The notes beneath the pieces were generated by a model. It was not told the DNA's origin. It made no database searches and saw nothing but the letters and a program-made list of their open reading frames with translations. Source: Dioscorea cayenensis subsp. rotundata (lineage: Eukaryota > Streptophyta > Magnoliopsida > Dioscoreales > Dioscoreaceae). Taken from it: a stretch of 64,000 bases of DNA. The translations under genes and the position numbers were made by a program. Of this stretch, positions 1 through 11,700 are shown one piece after another; position 1 is the stretch's first letter, and the number at the start of each line of letters is the position of its first letter. The stretch spans positions 21,605,589 to 21,669,588 of the forward strand of contig NC_052486.1 of the NCBI RefSeq assembly GCF_009730915.1. The letters run 5' to 3'.

Positions 1-229
1 TAAGAAGTTTGCATCCTAATCCGAAGAAACTACCGGCCGGGCAACATCTTCTGTTGAATGGAATCGGCAGAAAGAAACTAAACTTAATGAGATGCTAATG
101 AAAATGAGGGAGATAAAGCCTGGTAAGTACCATGCTGCAGTGCTGGTTATTGAGATATAACTAATGAACAAAGGGTTTTTACAGTCAATACAAGGAGAAA
201 AGAAATGAGAAGCTTTGAGAAGAGAATGC

Positions 230-895
230 AGCAAGACCAAGTGCTGAAGCTGAAACTTTTGGACGGCATATTCATGAAATCCATGATGACATTTGAAGGA
301 AAATTACTCCAAGAAATGAGAACTACAATGCACAGGCTGGCTTGAAAAGGAGGTTTGCAGAATTTAATGAAGGGGATATAGTAATGGTTCGTATAAGGCT
401 TAAATGATTTCCATGGGGGCCTTTAAAAAACTTCACTCAAGGAACACCGGATCATACAAGATTTTGAAGATCAGTTACAATGCTTATATTCTTAATCTGC
501 CTACAGATATGGATATAAATAATGCCTTCAATGTGAAGGATCCAAGTCCGTATGCATGTCATGAAGGCACTTCACTAAGTGGCAAAAATGAAGCAAGTCT
601 ATCACCATTATTTAAACTTAAAGAAGATCTTGAAGATATTGTAGACCATCAAATTGTTTCAACTAGAAGCGGAGGATATCAGAAGTATCTTGTGAAATGG
701 AAAGACTGCCTATTTTCAGATTGCACATGGGTTACAAATCAAAACTTACAGAAACTCAATTTGATCTCTATAAATAACGTCATGCTATTAACTCACCAGG
801 GCCTGGTTTTCTTAAGTCAGGGGAATCGATGCAAAATGGAATCATCTTTTGAAGACTTATCAAACGAAAGAGAAACCAAAGACCAAAACTTATGT
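230..895 (+). pseudogene. Ty3/gypsy chromovirus pol 3' end, decayed
   Basis: This is the C-terminal end of a Ty3/gypsy polyprotein. Upstream pieces around 255-400 read like the region after integrase (HIHEIHDD, EGDIVMVRIR) but are broken by a stop near 289, a stop near 405 and a frame change. An open frame at 404-898 carries the post-integrase block (KKLHSRNTGSYKILK, then NAYILNLPTDMDI) followed by a chromodomain-like segment at about 632-740 (EDIVDHQIVS, then YQKYLVKWKDC and CTWVT). The chromodomain after integrase is the hallmark of plant chromoviruses, where it helps target integration to chromatin. The part upstream lies outside the window. It sits downstream of the last visible SMC6 exon on the opposite strand, so it may lie in an SMC6 intron. 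Confidence 0.75.
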
Positions 896-1320
896 TAGTT
901 CTACTCAAGTGTCTTTTTAGTTTTCATTCAAAGTCAAAAGCCTTTTAAATTATCTTAGAAGTTTTAAATATTTATTAGGGTGTTCAAGTTTGTTGGCTTC
1001 CATGTGCATCCTTTAAGTTCTTGTTAGAATTTTACGAGTCTTGTTTTTCTAGTTCACATACTATAAGTCTATAAAATTGAGCACTAATGAAAGAAGAAAA
1101 GCAATGAATATTTTCTTGAAAACTATCTTCATTTCATGATTATGTGAGATGCAAACCAAGTTTAGGTGTGATGCTTATGAATTATAGGAGTGATTCCTAA
1201 AATCTTGCTAGTGTGATGCTAGTAATTTGTCTCCAACTTAAAACCACTTCTTTTTAGCCTGCTGTCCTGCATCAGGTACCAAATTCATATTCAAATCTAG
1301 CAACTTAGCAACATTTTTTT
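896..1320 (+). repeat. probable 3' non-coding end or LTR of the first gypsy remnant
   Basis: This AT-rich stretch directly follows the chromodomain frame and has no coding potential. Its position and the run of short T-rich and A-rich blocks fit the 3' untranslated region or LTR of the preceding element. No second LTR copy is in the window, so its ends cannot be fixed. Confidence 0.35.
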
Positions 1321-1479
1321 TTGCTCAAGGGCAACAATTCATTGCTCCAAAAAGTGTTTGAGTGATTATTGGTCAGCAACAATAAAAATTTTTCACTCAA
1401 GCAAATAAAGCTTCCATAGCCAAACCGTCTTAATGATTGCTAACCCCAATGTCATCTGACTTATGCCAACACTAGTTCT

Positions 1480-2220
1480 ATCCCAATATTGCTCACATTG
1501 GAGAACATCTCAGACACAAGTTTGACGTACCAAGGACCGAGGTGATTGACATGACCCTTAAAAGGCCGTCATGCTTTATTTGACCAACAAAGTACTCCTT
1601 TCTTAAGTAGTTAACTCGGTAATTGTCCTATAATTCTTGATAATTTTTCAATAATAGCTAGTTAAAACCAGAAACCCACGAACATCCATAACATTTTTTC
1701 GAACTGGCCAAATCATAACTAGTTTCTATGGGCCTTTCGAGATTCTATAATGGATTAGGCCATCTTATAAACACCGTTTGCCCGAGACCAGTCGGATTCA
1801 TCCTATTTTTTGCATCTCCTAACTCAAGAGAGTGGTGGGTGATCAACCATTGGAGTCTTAATTGCCTCTGGCTTTGGAAACAGTGGAGGAACCACCCTGC
1901 CAACCGGAGGCAGTCATAGTAAATAATGCTATTGTTCATTGTTCAGTTACATTTCTGCAAGTATTGGTTCAAGGGATTGGTAAGCCATTGAAGGAAGCGC
2001 ACTGGGTGTATAGCGATGAGTTTATCCTGTGGTTCCCTTATTAAAGGCCAGTCATCCTGAGGTGGGCAATGTTAGAGACTTAAGTTCAAGCAGTGACCAT
2101 GTTGAGGACAGCCCCCCAAGAGTACTATTGGTTCATTCCCAAAGAAAGAGATTCGGTCAATGGGTCAAATATGGCAGGAGATAATTCAAGATCCCAAAAT
2201 GACAGCAATTAATTTATATA
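1480..2220 (+). pseudogene. second Ty3/gypsy chromodomain remnant
   Basis: A second, differently diverged chromovirus C-terminus. In shifting frames one can read the post-integrase block (YGPFEIL at about 1725, then a degenerate HPVFHVSQL-like stretch near 1790-1830) and a run ending in a chromodomain-like segment (VLVQGIGKPLKEAHW at about 1960-2010). At least two frame changes separate these blocks. The spacing of the post-integrase block and chromodomain matches the first remnant, but the wording of the motifs differs, so it belongs to another chromovirus lineage. It has no coding capacity now. Confidence 0.6.
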
Positions 2221-2740
2221 AGGAATGAGCTTATTCTAAATGTAGGGAGAAGATCATTCTAAGCAAACAAGGACATCATGTTGGAAGCCAATATATTACC
2301 ACTAGCAGGCGACAAAAGGATCATCAACCATCACATTTCAAAGTTAGGCTCAATAGAGTTGGAGTCTGGTATTATACATGGAATTGTTTTTGTGCTCTCT
2401 TGTTCCTTCATCAGTCTCTAATTGTCTTTCAACCAATAACACAGAGCTACTTTCAACCCCTCAACTGTTTTCCCTCCAACAATTGCTTAACCATAAACTA
2501 GATCATACATATAACATAGGAACTTTGGATAAACAAATTGTGAGAAATTAATAACCCAATAAATTGAAAAACTTTTCAAGACTAAAATATCGAAAAGAGG
2601 CAAGCATTTAAAAAAGAAAAAGCCAAAGGATGAGTCAAAAACTTAGATGAAAATATCTCATCATAGCTGCTACACTTCAACAAACCATATGAAAGATATA
2701 ACTTGAGAACAGCAAGTATAGGCTATTGAGATGTACCAAC
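2221..2740. other. non-coding stretch, probably SMC6 intron
   Basis: No exon with acceptable splice sites and SMC6 homology was found between the second gypsy remnant and the last visible SMC6 exon. The exon at 2741-2843 ends with a GT donor, so this DNA should be intron 14 if the gene is intact. Confidence 0.5.
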
Positions 2741-5700
2741 CATATCCACGAGCACATTCATTATTGTGTGATTGTCTGAATGTATGACTGAAAGTGTAGT
2801 TGGATGGTTCGTTGATGGAAGCAAGTAATTTGGAATGTTTAACCTGAATATGTTGACACCACAAGTATGAAATGAGAACATTGAAGCAATGATACATATA
2901 CAGTCTACACACTACATTAACATTGCATCAAGAGACCCCAAGGAAAATGGTATGATATGTGCAGGTTACATTACCTTGGCCTGGAAAAATCATATATGAT
3001 AATTTGAAGGTTCTGATAGTTTGCTTCTCTAGCACAAGCCCGTAAGAGAAGAGAGTCTTTATGCTCAGTGACAATAAAAGCATCTAGCAACCTTCCAATA
3101 GCACAGTCAACTGCTAGAGCCCACATATCACCACTAACCAAAGTCTGCCATAAACATAAAATCCGAGCTTTACAAGCCTATGACAGGTAGATATTCCTGC
3201 AGAAACTTAATTCAATTCTACCCATAAAATCAGGAGAAAAAAAAAAAGAATAATGTGCTAAAACAAATTAAAGTCAAACCTAGACCAAACAATAAAAGGA
3301 GTACAAAATTTGAGACAGCAAGTGATGAAATTAGAACTTTAGTGCATAACAAATTTGTTTGGTCACCTAATATGTTAATTAAGAAATTATACAATTTTAG
3401 GATGGAAAAAGAAGAATTCATCCATCATAAGCTAGCCTTCCTCCAGGAACTACCATATTGCTTTTTCGAAGCATGGACTGGATTGCACCAAATAAATCTT
3501 CCTCCAATTATAAAAATAAAAAAAATGTGTTTGGAAGTCATGAATACTAACCCTAACCTAGAGTGCTTTTAAGGCTAATAACATGGGTCAAATTCAGTAA
3601 CGAAGTTCTTGGTTGGGAAGAAAATTTAATATTTTGTAGAACCTACTTGAAAGATTTACTTCCTATAGAAATCAACTCTATACAAATAGGCCCTAAGAGT
3701 AAATTCTCTGTTAAGTCAAGTCCAGTTGGAAAAGTTTTTACACAAATCACCCTAGTATAAAAGCATAATGCATACACCTGAAACCTAAACTCAAGTCCAA
3801 GGAAGATCAGTAGGCTATACTTTGACTTTCACCTAATGATTAAAGCATAAATTCTAGGTCTGAAACACAAAAAATTGTCCTAGTCTGTTTGCGTGCCATG
3901 AACTCATTTCTAGTTGCACTCCCAATCTACATTATTCAACTGAACCAAACAATTTTTGAAGGAAAAAAATCATAGAGAAAAATATACCAGATGAAATATG
4001 GAATAAATCATCAACAAGGAATTTCTTAATTTTGATAAGGGCATGTGGCAAATTTCAAAGACACAACAACAAAAACTAATAAGAGTGGCACCTAATAAGT
4101 AAGACGTGCACAGAATCCTGGTGGTGAGCCAAAACATACAAAGAAATTAATTTCAAAAGCCACATTTGAAGTTGAAATCTACAAGCAATCTAAAAGACCC
4201 CGAATTTAAGTAAACTTCAAAATAAGATCTTCTCAAACTTTTATCATAAAATCTAATGATCAATCATATGCTAAATTTAGTGTTTAATTGTTAAGCAGAA
4301 CCTGAAGAAGCAAATTACCAGATCTTATGTATAACAGAAAACACCTCATATCACAATAAACCAAAAAAATAAAAATAAAAAAAAGACTCTTTGGCAGACC
4401 ACAGAAATTAATGGCCGAAATATATTTGATGTACCACATGAGCACCAATTGGGCCAATAGGGGGGCTTTTAAATTTCCTATGATGTCGCTCAATTGCTTG
4501 AAGGAGATTCAGCACTCTGTCTCCCCCAAATGCAGTTACCTGTAGAAACAAAATAAACTTTACAACTATACCAAAACAAACATAATCTACATTCACATTT
4601 CACATGACGAAATGAATGATTAAACTACGGAAACTGAACAACAGCATTTAATTTTACAGTAAGGATATATAAACCAACATACAATTTCTCATGAGCAAAC
4701 CTTACAGAAACCAACATACCTTATTAGTTTGTCGTCGTTGAAGATCGCGGATGTAAGAATTTAAATCACGATTCTTTCTTTCATATTCTTCAATCTACAA
4801 GCATTGACAATTTTCAGTTATAAAGGGAGACTAACACAATATGCTAAAATGTCAGAGCATAAACTCATAGGACTTAATTTTATAGGACAAAAGGCATTTA
4901 ATAACAGTCAGCAGTTCAATCCTGCGGCTGCGTCCATGTTAAACTTGTAAGAAAAAATAAAGAAATTATCCATGATCTGTATTGATAAAAATGCTTAGGA
5001 ATAATAACAATCATGCACTTTACTATTGATGCTTTGCTCAAGGACGAGCCAAAAAAATTTCTTGGTTTGGGGAAATTTCTTGATATACTCATTTCTTTTA
5101 GAACTAATTACAGAAACATTGTTCCATACTCTGCATTCATGGCATCTTCCCCTGTTGCTTTCGTTGATTCTATACTTTCAACCAATCCATTAAATAGCAC
5201 ATTGATCTTTTACTCTAATAACCAACACAATTGTAGCTCAATAATTACAGGAGCTTCACCAAGCACAAAATGTTATGAAAGAGAAATATGCAGAAATTCA
5301 AATTCTTGGTTATCTTCATTGTTCAAAGCATGAATGACCAGCCATGTCTTTTTCTAATTCCAAATTTGCCCCATGAAAAAATGAGGGAAAAGTTATGCCA
5401 ATCTTTTTTAATGGGGAAGGCTTGTACAAAATGAACAATAGCATGAAAGGATGTACTAAAGGGAGCTCTCAAACATAATGTGCAAAACAGCACAAAATGT
5501 ATATTTCCCTATGTTAAAGCCCATTACTATAAAGCCCATTTACTCTAGTGTATATAACATTAAGATGAGATGCACCATTCTCTGTTTTCTCTTTCCAAAT
5601 TTGCCCCATGAAAAAATGAGGGAAAAGTTATGCCAATCTTTTTTAATGGGGAAGGCTTGTACAAAATGAACAATAGCATGAAAGGATGTACTAAAGGGAG

Positions 5701-8700
5701 CTCTCAAACATAATGTGCAAAACAGCACAAAATGTATATTTCCCTATGTTAAAGCCCATTACTATAAAGCCCATTTACTCTAGTGTATATAACATTAAGA
5801 TGAGATGCACCATTCTCTGTTTTCTCTCTTCCTTTATCTGTTCTAACATGTTATCAAAGCGGGTTGAGAAACCTTAACTCTGGTCATCTTCCGGTCACCT
5901 CCTCCGGTCATCATCTCATCAAACTCCAAACTTAACCGTCTCAACTTCCGACCAAGATCTATTTTCTCCGGCAGATCTAGATCTTCTCATCCTCTCCGGC
6001 CATCTCCAGCCATCTTCGGCCATCATCTAATATCATCCAATTTCTACATCCTCAGCTATCTTCGGCCATTATGGCAAGATCTCAGTTGTTCTCTATCTCT
6101 CAGTCGTTTGCTAGCATGATCCACACTCAATTTTCTACTGTCATCCATGTTTTTTATTCTGATTCCGGGGAAGAGTATATGTCTACTATTTTTCATCAAT
6201 TTCTCTCAGCTAAGGGTACTCTGCCTCAACTTTCTTGTCCTGGTGCTCATCAGCAGAATGTGATAGTTGAACGTAAGTATCATCACATGATTAAAACTGC
6301 TCGGACTCTTTTGATTTCGTCTTTTGTTCTTGCTCATTTTTGGGCTGAGGCCGTTTCCACGGCGGTCTATCTCATTAACATGCAACCATCCTTTTCTCTT
6401 CAGGGTAAATGTCCTAGAGAAATCTTGTTTGGTTCTCCTCCTCGCTATGATCATCTTCGAGTGTTTGGTTGTGTTATTATGTCTTACTTGCACCTCATGA
6501 ACATACCAAGTTAACAGCTCAATCAATTGAGTGTGCCTTTCTTGAGTATTGTCTTGAGCATAAGGGCTACCGTTGTTATGACCCTTTTGCTCTTCACATT
6601 CGCATATCTTGTGATGTCACTTTTGACGAGAGTCGTCCTTATTTCTACTCTTCAGCTACTCAACCTCCCTCTTCCTCTCCTTCTTCCACAGAGCCTATTT
6701 CATTTCTTGGAATTCCTTCTTTGGAATTAGTTCCTACAATAAAGCTTATTGTTGTTCGTTCTTCGTCTCCTACTCCACCTCCAGTTCAATCTTCTGTTAT
6801 AACTTCACCCTCAACTCCTGAGACTTATCCTTTTCACTATCGTCATCAGCCTAAAGTTCCTCATGATCCCCAGCCCTCCATTCCTGCTCCTTTCGATGCT
6901 TCGGCCTGTACCACTGATGCAACGTCTGATGGTCTATTACCTGCCTTGACGTCTCGGTATGACCTTCGTGATCGTACTACTATTTCTACACCTGACAGTA
7001 TGGTTTTCCTACTACTGGTGCTGCATATGAGCCCAACACTTATCAGGAGGTAGCCAATATCCTTGAGTGGCAGTTGGCTATGTTTGAAGAGCTTTCAGCT
7101 TTGGAAAAGACAGGCACTTGGGATCTTGTTCCTCTACTTGCTCAGGAAATTCCTATTATATGCAAGTGGGTGTACAAGGTTAAGACAAAGCCTGATGGTT
7201 CAATGGAACGCTATAAGGCTCGTCTTGTGGTTCGTGGTTTTCAGCAAGCACATAGTCGTGATTATGATGAAACCTTTGCTCCTGTGGCTCATCTGACTAC
7301 AGTTCGCACTCTGATTGCTGTGGTTGATGTTCGTTCTTGGACAATCTCTCAGATGGATGTGAAGAATGCTTTTTTCACGGTAATTTACATGAGGTATACA
7401 TGCATCCACCTCCTGACATTGAGACATCTGAAGATCATGTTTGTCGTCTTTGTCGTGCTCTCTATGGTCTCAAGCAAGCTCCACGTGCTTGGTTTGAACG
7501 GTTTAGTTCTGTGGTGCGTGAAGCTGGCTTTTCGCCCCGTGATCATAATCCTGCATTATTCATCCATACCTCTCAGCATGGGACCTTGCTCCTGCTCTAT
7601 GTTGATGATATGTTGATTACTGGTGATGATATGGAGTATATTGCTTTTGTGAAGCAATGTCTCAGCCAGCAGTATATGATGTTTGATTTAGGACCTCTCA
7701 ACTACTTTCTGGGGATCGAGGTGACTTCCATAAATGATGGTTACTATCTTTCTCAGCATCGATATATTCAGGACCTTATTGTACGCTCTAACCTTACTGA
7801 TTCACGGACTGCCGCTACACTTATGGAGCTCCATGTTTAACTTCGACCCACGGATGGCACACCATTAGAGGATCCTTCTCGTTATCGTCATATTGTAGGC
7901 AGTCTTATCTATCTTACTGTCACCAGGCCTGATATTACTCATGTTGTTCATGTGTTGAGTCAGTTCGTTAGTACTCCTACTTCAGTTCACTACGGCCATT
8001 TACTTTGTGTTGCGTTATTTGAGGGGGACAGCATCACGAAGTATGTTCTATGCTCATTCTAGTCCGTTTTAGCTTCATGCTTACCTAGATTCCACTTGGG
8101 CAAGTGACCCTGTTGATCGCCGGTCCATCACTGGTTATTGTATATTTCTTAGCACTTCTCTTCTTGCATGGAAGTCCAAGAAACAAACTGATGTGTCACG
8201 TTCTAGCACTGAGGTAGAACTTCGGGCGCTTGCTACTACCACATCTAAAATTGTATGGCTTCGTTGGTTGTTGGCTGAATTTGGTGTCTCATGTGATACT
8301 CCTACTCCTCTTCTCTGTGACAACACTGGTGCTATACAGATTGCCAATGACCCCGTAAAGCATGAATTGACCAATCATATTGGTGTTAATGCATCTTTCA
8401 CACGTTCATTGTCAGCAGTCGACCATTGCTCTTCAGTATGTGCTATCTGAGTCTTAAGTTGCCCATTTCTTCACCAAGGCCCAAACTCAAGAACAACATC
8501 AGTTCCATCTTCTCAAACTCTGTGTCTCAGATCCTCCTGATCCACCTTGAGTTTGAAGAAGGGTGTTAAAGCCCATTTACTCTAATGTATATATACACTT
8601 GTAAACATTGAGATGAGTTGCACCATTCTCTCTTTTCTCTCTTCATTTATCTATTCTAACATCCTACAGTTCATTACCCAAAAATCTTATCAGAAGATCC

Positions 8701-11700
8701 GTAAAACCAAAAACTGGTTTCCACAATCAGTAAAATATTCGGTCAGCTCTAGTGGTTGGCAACGGTCTATTTCAACATGAAGTAAATTAAATTTTTGCTA
8801 CATAGAAAACATAAATGCTCAAGGAAATTTGTCCATATTTTCTTGAAAAAGAAAAAATATATACATATATGTGCTTGAAAAATAAGAGAAAAATATGTTC
8901 ATGTAAAAGAAAAGAAACAAATGTTCCTTATGGAAAAGGTAACAGGATATAAGTCAAGGTTAGTGTATGTAGCAAACCAGTAAATTAAAAGTCAGATACT
9001 AAAATGTGGAAAATTCAACAGCATTGCCACTTATAAAGAAGTGAAGCTTTACTCTAGAGACACTGTCTCTGAAACAATTGTACCTCCTTTGCAATTTCCT
9101 TAACAGTGCTTTTTGCCAATGCTAAATTTTCTGATAGGGAATTTTCTTCTTCTAGTAACCTGAAGCAATTTAATAAGATAGAGACGTTAAGCATGCTATG
9201 AGCTAACAGTACAAAGAATCAATACAAGAAAATAAAACTTAACCTTGTTACACTCTTCTGGACTATATCAACCTCATCATTAATTTCCTTCATTCTTTCC
9301 TCAATCTCAAACTCTTCAGCCTTACAGCAGAAAGAGAAAAATAGTTGAAAGAAAAAATGATCAGTTCATTAAAGCAAGAAAAGCACCAACTTCATCCTTG
9401 TATAAGGTCATACAGTATTTAAAGTGATCTCATGGGTAGATATCACTTAACGTGGAACTAAGGAAATAATTGGGCCAAGCTAAACAAATTGGATAACTTA
9501 AATTCAGACCTTTGTAAAAACTAAACAAGACTTAGTCCCTTCAATAAACTAAAATTGTATATAGTCCTCATTAAATTGAATCCTCTAATAAACAAGAAAA
9601 TTTTATAGACCACCCTTGTTAAAATAAAATTTACCTTCAAATCCTCTTAAAACTTTCAATAAATTATTAATTTAAAAATAAAATAAAATGTTTTTATAAA
9701 CCTCATGGACCTAACCAGACCTACAACTACAGGTATATGTATGTGTATATGTTATCAATCCTTGTTGAACAAAACTATGTCTGTTTAAGCTCATCTCATT
9801 TATTTATCAAGCCTGTAATCTAGATTCAAGCCAATCTCATTTATTAACCGAAACGAAATTGAGCAAGGGAAAACGTGAACCAAACTTTACAATTTAATCA
9901 TACTAATAATTGATTCTTTAAGTCCTTAAAACAAATATACAACTAATAGTGCATTACACCTTATATAAACAAAGTCATGTCAGATACATTATGCCACAAC
10001 ATAGGATGAATGGTGAAGTTTACAGTTTTGAGTGGGATACAAAAGTGCCAAGCTTAAATCCAATTAATGGCCAAAGACATAAGAAATTTTTGGAGAAAAT
10101 AAGAAAATAAAAAAGGGAACCTTGTATTCTTTCAATGCCATTTTCAAACCAGATACTAGAAACGGATCCAATGATGTACAAGTTATTCCAAATGAAGGAT
10201 CGATGAGCATTCGTACAATAACCACGAGGAACAGCGTAATTTGCAAGTTAAAATATTCCTTGAAATAGTGCAAAACAGCTTGAGGCGTAACAGAACACAA
10301 CCAGCAAGAACAACCATGTCGCAATACTGGAATAAAAGATTCATCTCTATCAGATATAAGACAGTCTGATGATAACCGATATCCATACAGAAGGCAAGGA
10401 AATCAACCTCCTTTTCTAACAATAAATGTAACTATAATAAAAACTTTAATCAAACTTCATTAGAAACAGTATGCAGTTTAATAACTTGAAGTTCATAATT
10501 CTGTGATGTAGTGAACTGCCACTAACAGAGAGATGTGTCCTTCAATGAAAACTTCAAGTCATGCTCTTCCGTTTTTAAAACGCATAAAATGTTGGCAAAA
10601 TCAGAATCCTAATATTTTATTTTTTCTATAAAGGCACAAGGCATTATATTTCAACACTCAGTTGCTCATTATAAAAACCTTTTAACTTAAAAGGTCACAG
10701 TTAATTGCAGAACAGAAAATACTAACGATACAAATGGAGAGAAAACATTAAAAATTAAAAATCCACACATCCTGGTAAAAGCCTTTTCTTGTATAACTCT
10801 ACTCTTAAGAAAGCAAGCGTCTAAAATATGCACTATAACCTCCACGAAAGCCACAAGGCAGCAATCTTCATCCTTCCATGACTTATAATTGAAGCATAAG
10901 CTATGGAATGTGCATATCATTTGTAGAATTCATTTCGTCATAGATGTATGTATTAGAAGTTAGCAAACCAAACCTGTGTGGCTTTCATGTGCTGTTCCTG
11001 GATATCTTGAACCTGCCGCTCAAGTGACACAATTTGAGCAGATATCTTCCTAATAACATTGTTTACACGGGAGTGTTCTTCTTCAACCTCAAGACTCTCT
11101 TTGGTAGCCTAACAAACAGCAAATGAATTAAGATTCTACAAATTAATGTTGGTAAATTAAATTGACAGGTATTAGAAAGTACAAAAGTTCTAACCAGATA
11201 CTACTAGAATGACCAAATGAAATCTTCTACAGAGAAGGATAACTATCAACAGAATGAACAAACAAACGCAGACTCTAATTTTTAAAATATTGAAGTACAC
11301 ATTAAGCTGGTATTTCACGCATTCTTATTAAAAAGAGAGTCACAAAAATGTAAGCATAACATTGAACATGACTCTCAAAGATGAAAAACAACACAAAATA
11401 ATGGAAATTGAATAGATTGAAATAAATGCGATACATGAGCAGTCTAAACAACAAAGGTACCAGATGGAATCAAAGGGTTGTTTGGGAAATTCAAAATAGA
11501 AGGATATAAAAAGTTTCTGCAGACCTGCACATAGCACACTGAAACCACAAACGGGAGCCATGTGCTGTTAAAAGCTATATCCGTACCAGTGAGAGCTTTT
11601 GCTGCAATTCTTCCTTCCCTCTTCTCACTTCAGATGTTTTTTCCGTCATAGAGGTTATTTTGGTCCTCTTGGTGAGAAGTGTTTCCTTCAATTTCTCCAC

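Larger units (their letters stand above)
5747..8661 (+). mobile_element. Ty1/copia LTR retrotransposon, internally deleted and frameshifted
   Basis: The element is bounded by two short similar LTRs (5747-5848 and 8564-8661), both starting TGTTAAAGCCC and ending TCTAACA. Flanking pentamers are CCCTA and TCCTA, an imperfect target-site duplication. A methionine-tRNA type primer-binding site follows the 5' LTR and a purine run (GAAGAAGGG) precedes the 3' LTR. Inside, gag, protease and the N-terminal half of integrase are missing; what remains is integrase C-terminal half, RT and RNase H in the order typical of copia elements. At least four frame changes make it non-autonomous. It lies in SMC6 intron 10, antisense to SMC6. 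Confidence 0.93.

Noticed and set aside
5013..5333. 106-codon plus-strand ORF in SMC6 intron 10
   Set aside because: Antisense to SMC6, no recognisable domain, low-complexity composition and no splice or promoter support; chance ORF.
10064..10422. Extra SMC6 exon between exons 8 and 9
   Set aside because: Exons 8 and 9 join in phase and the coiled-coil sequence is continuous, so none is needed.
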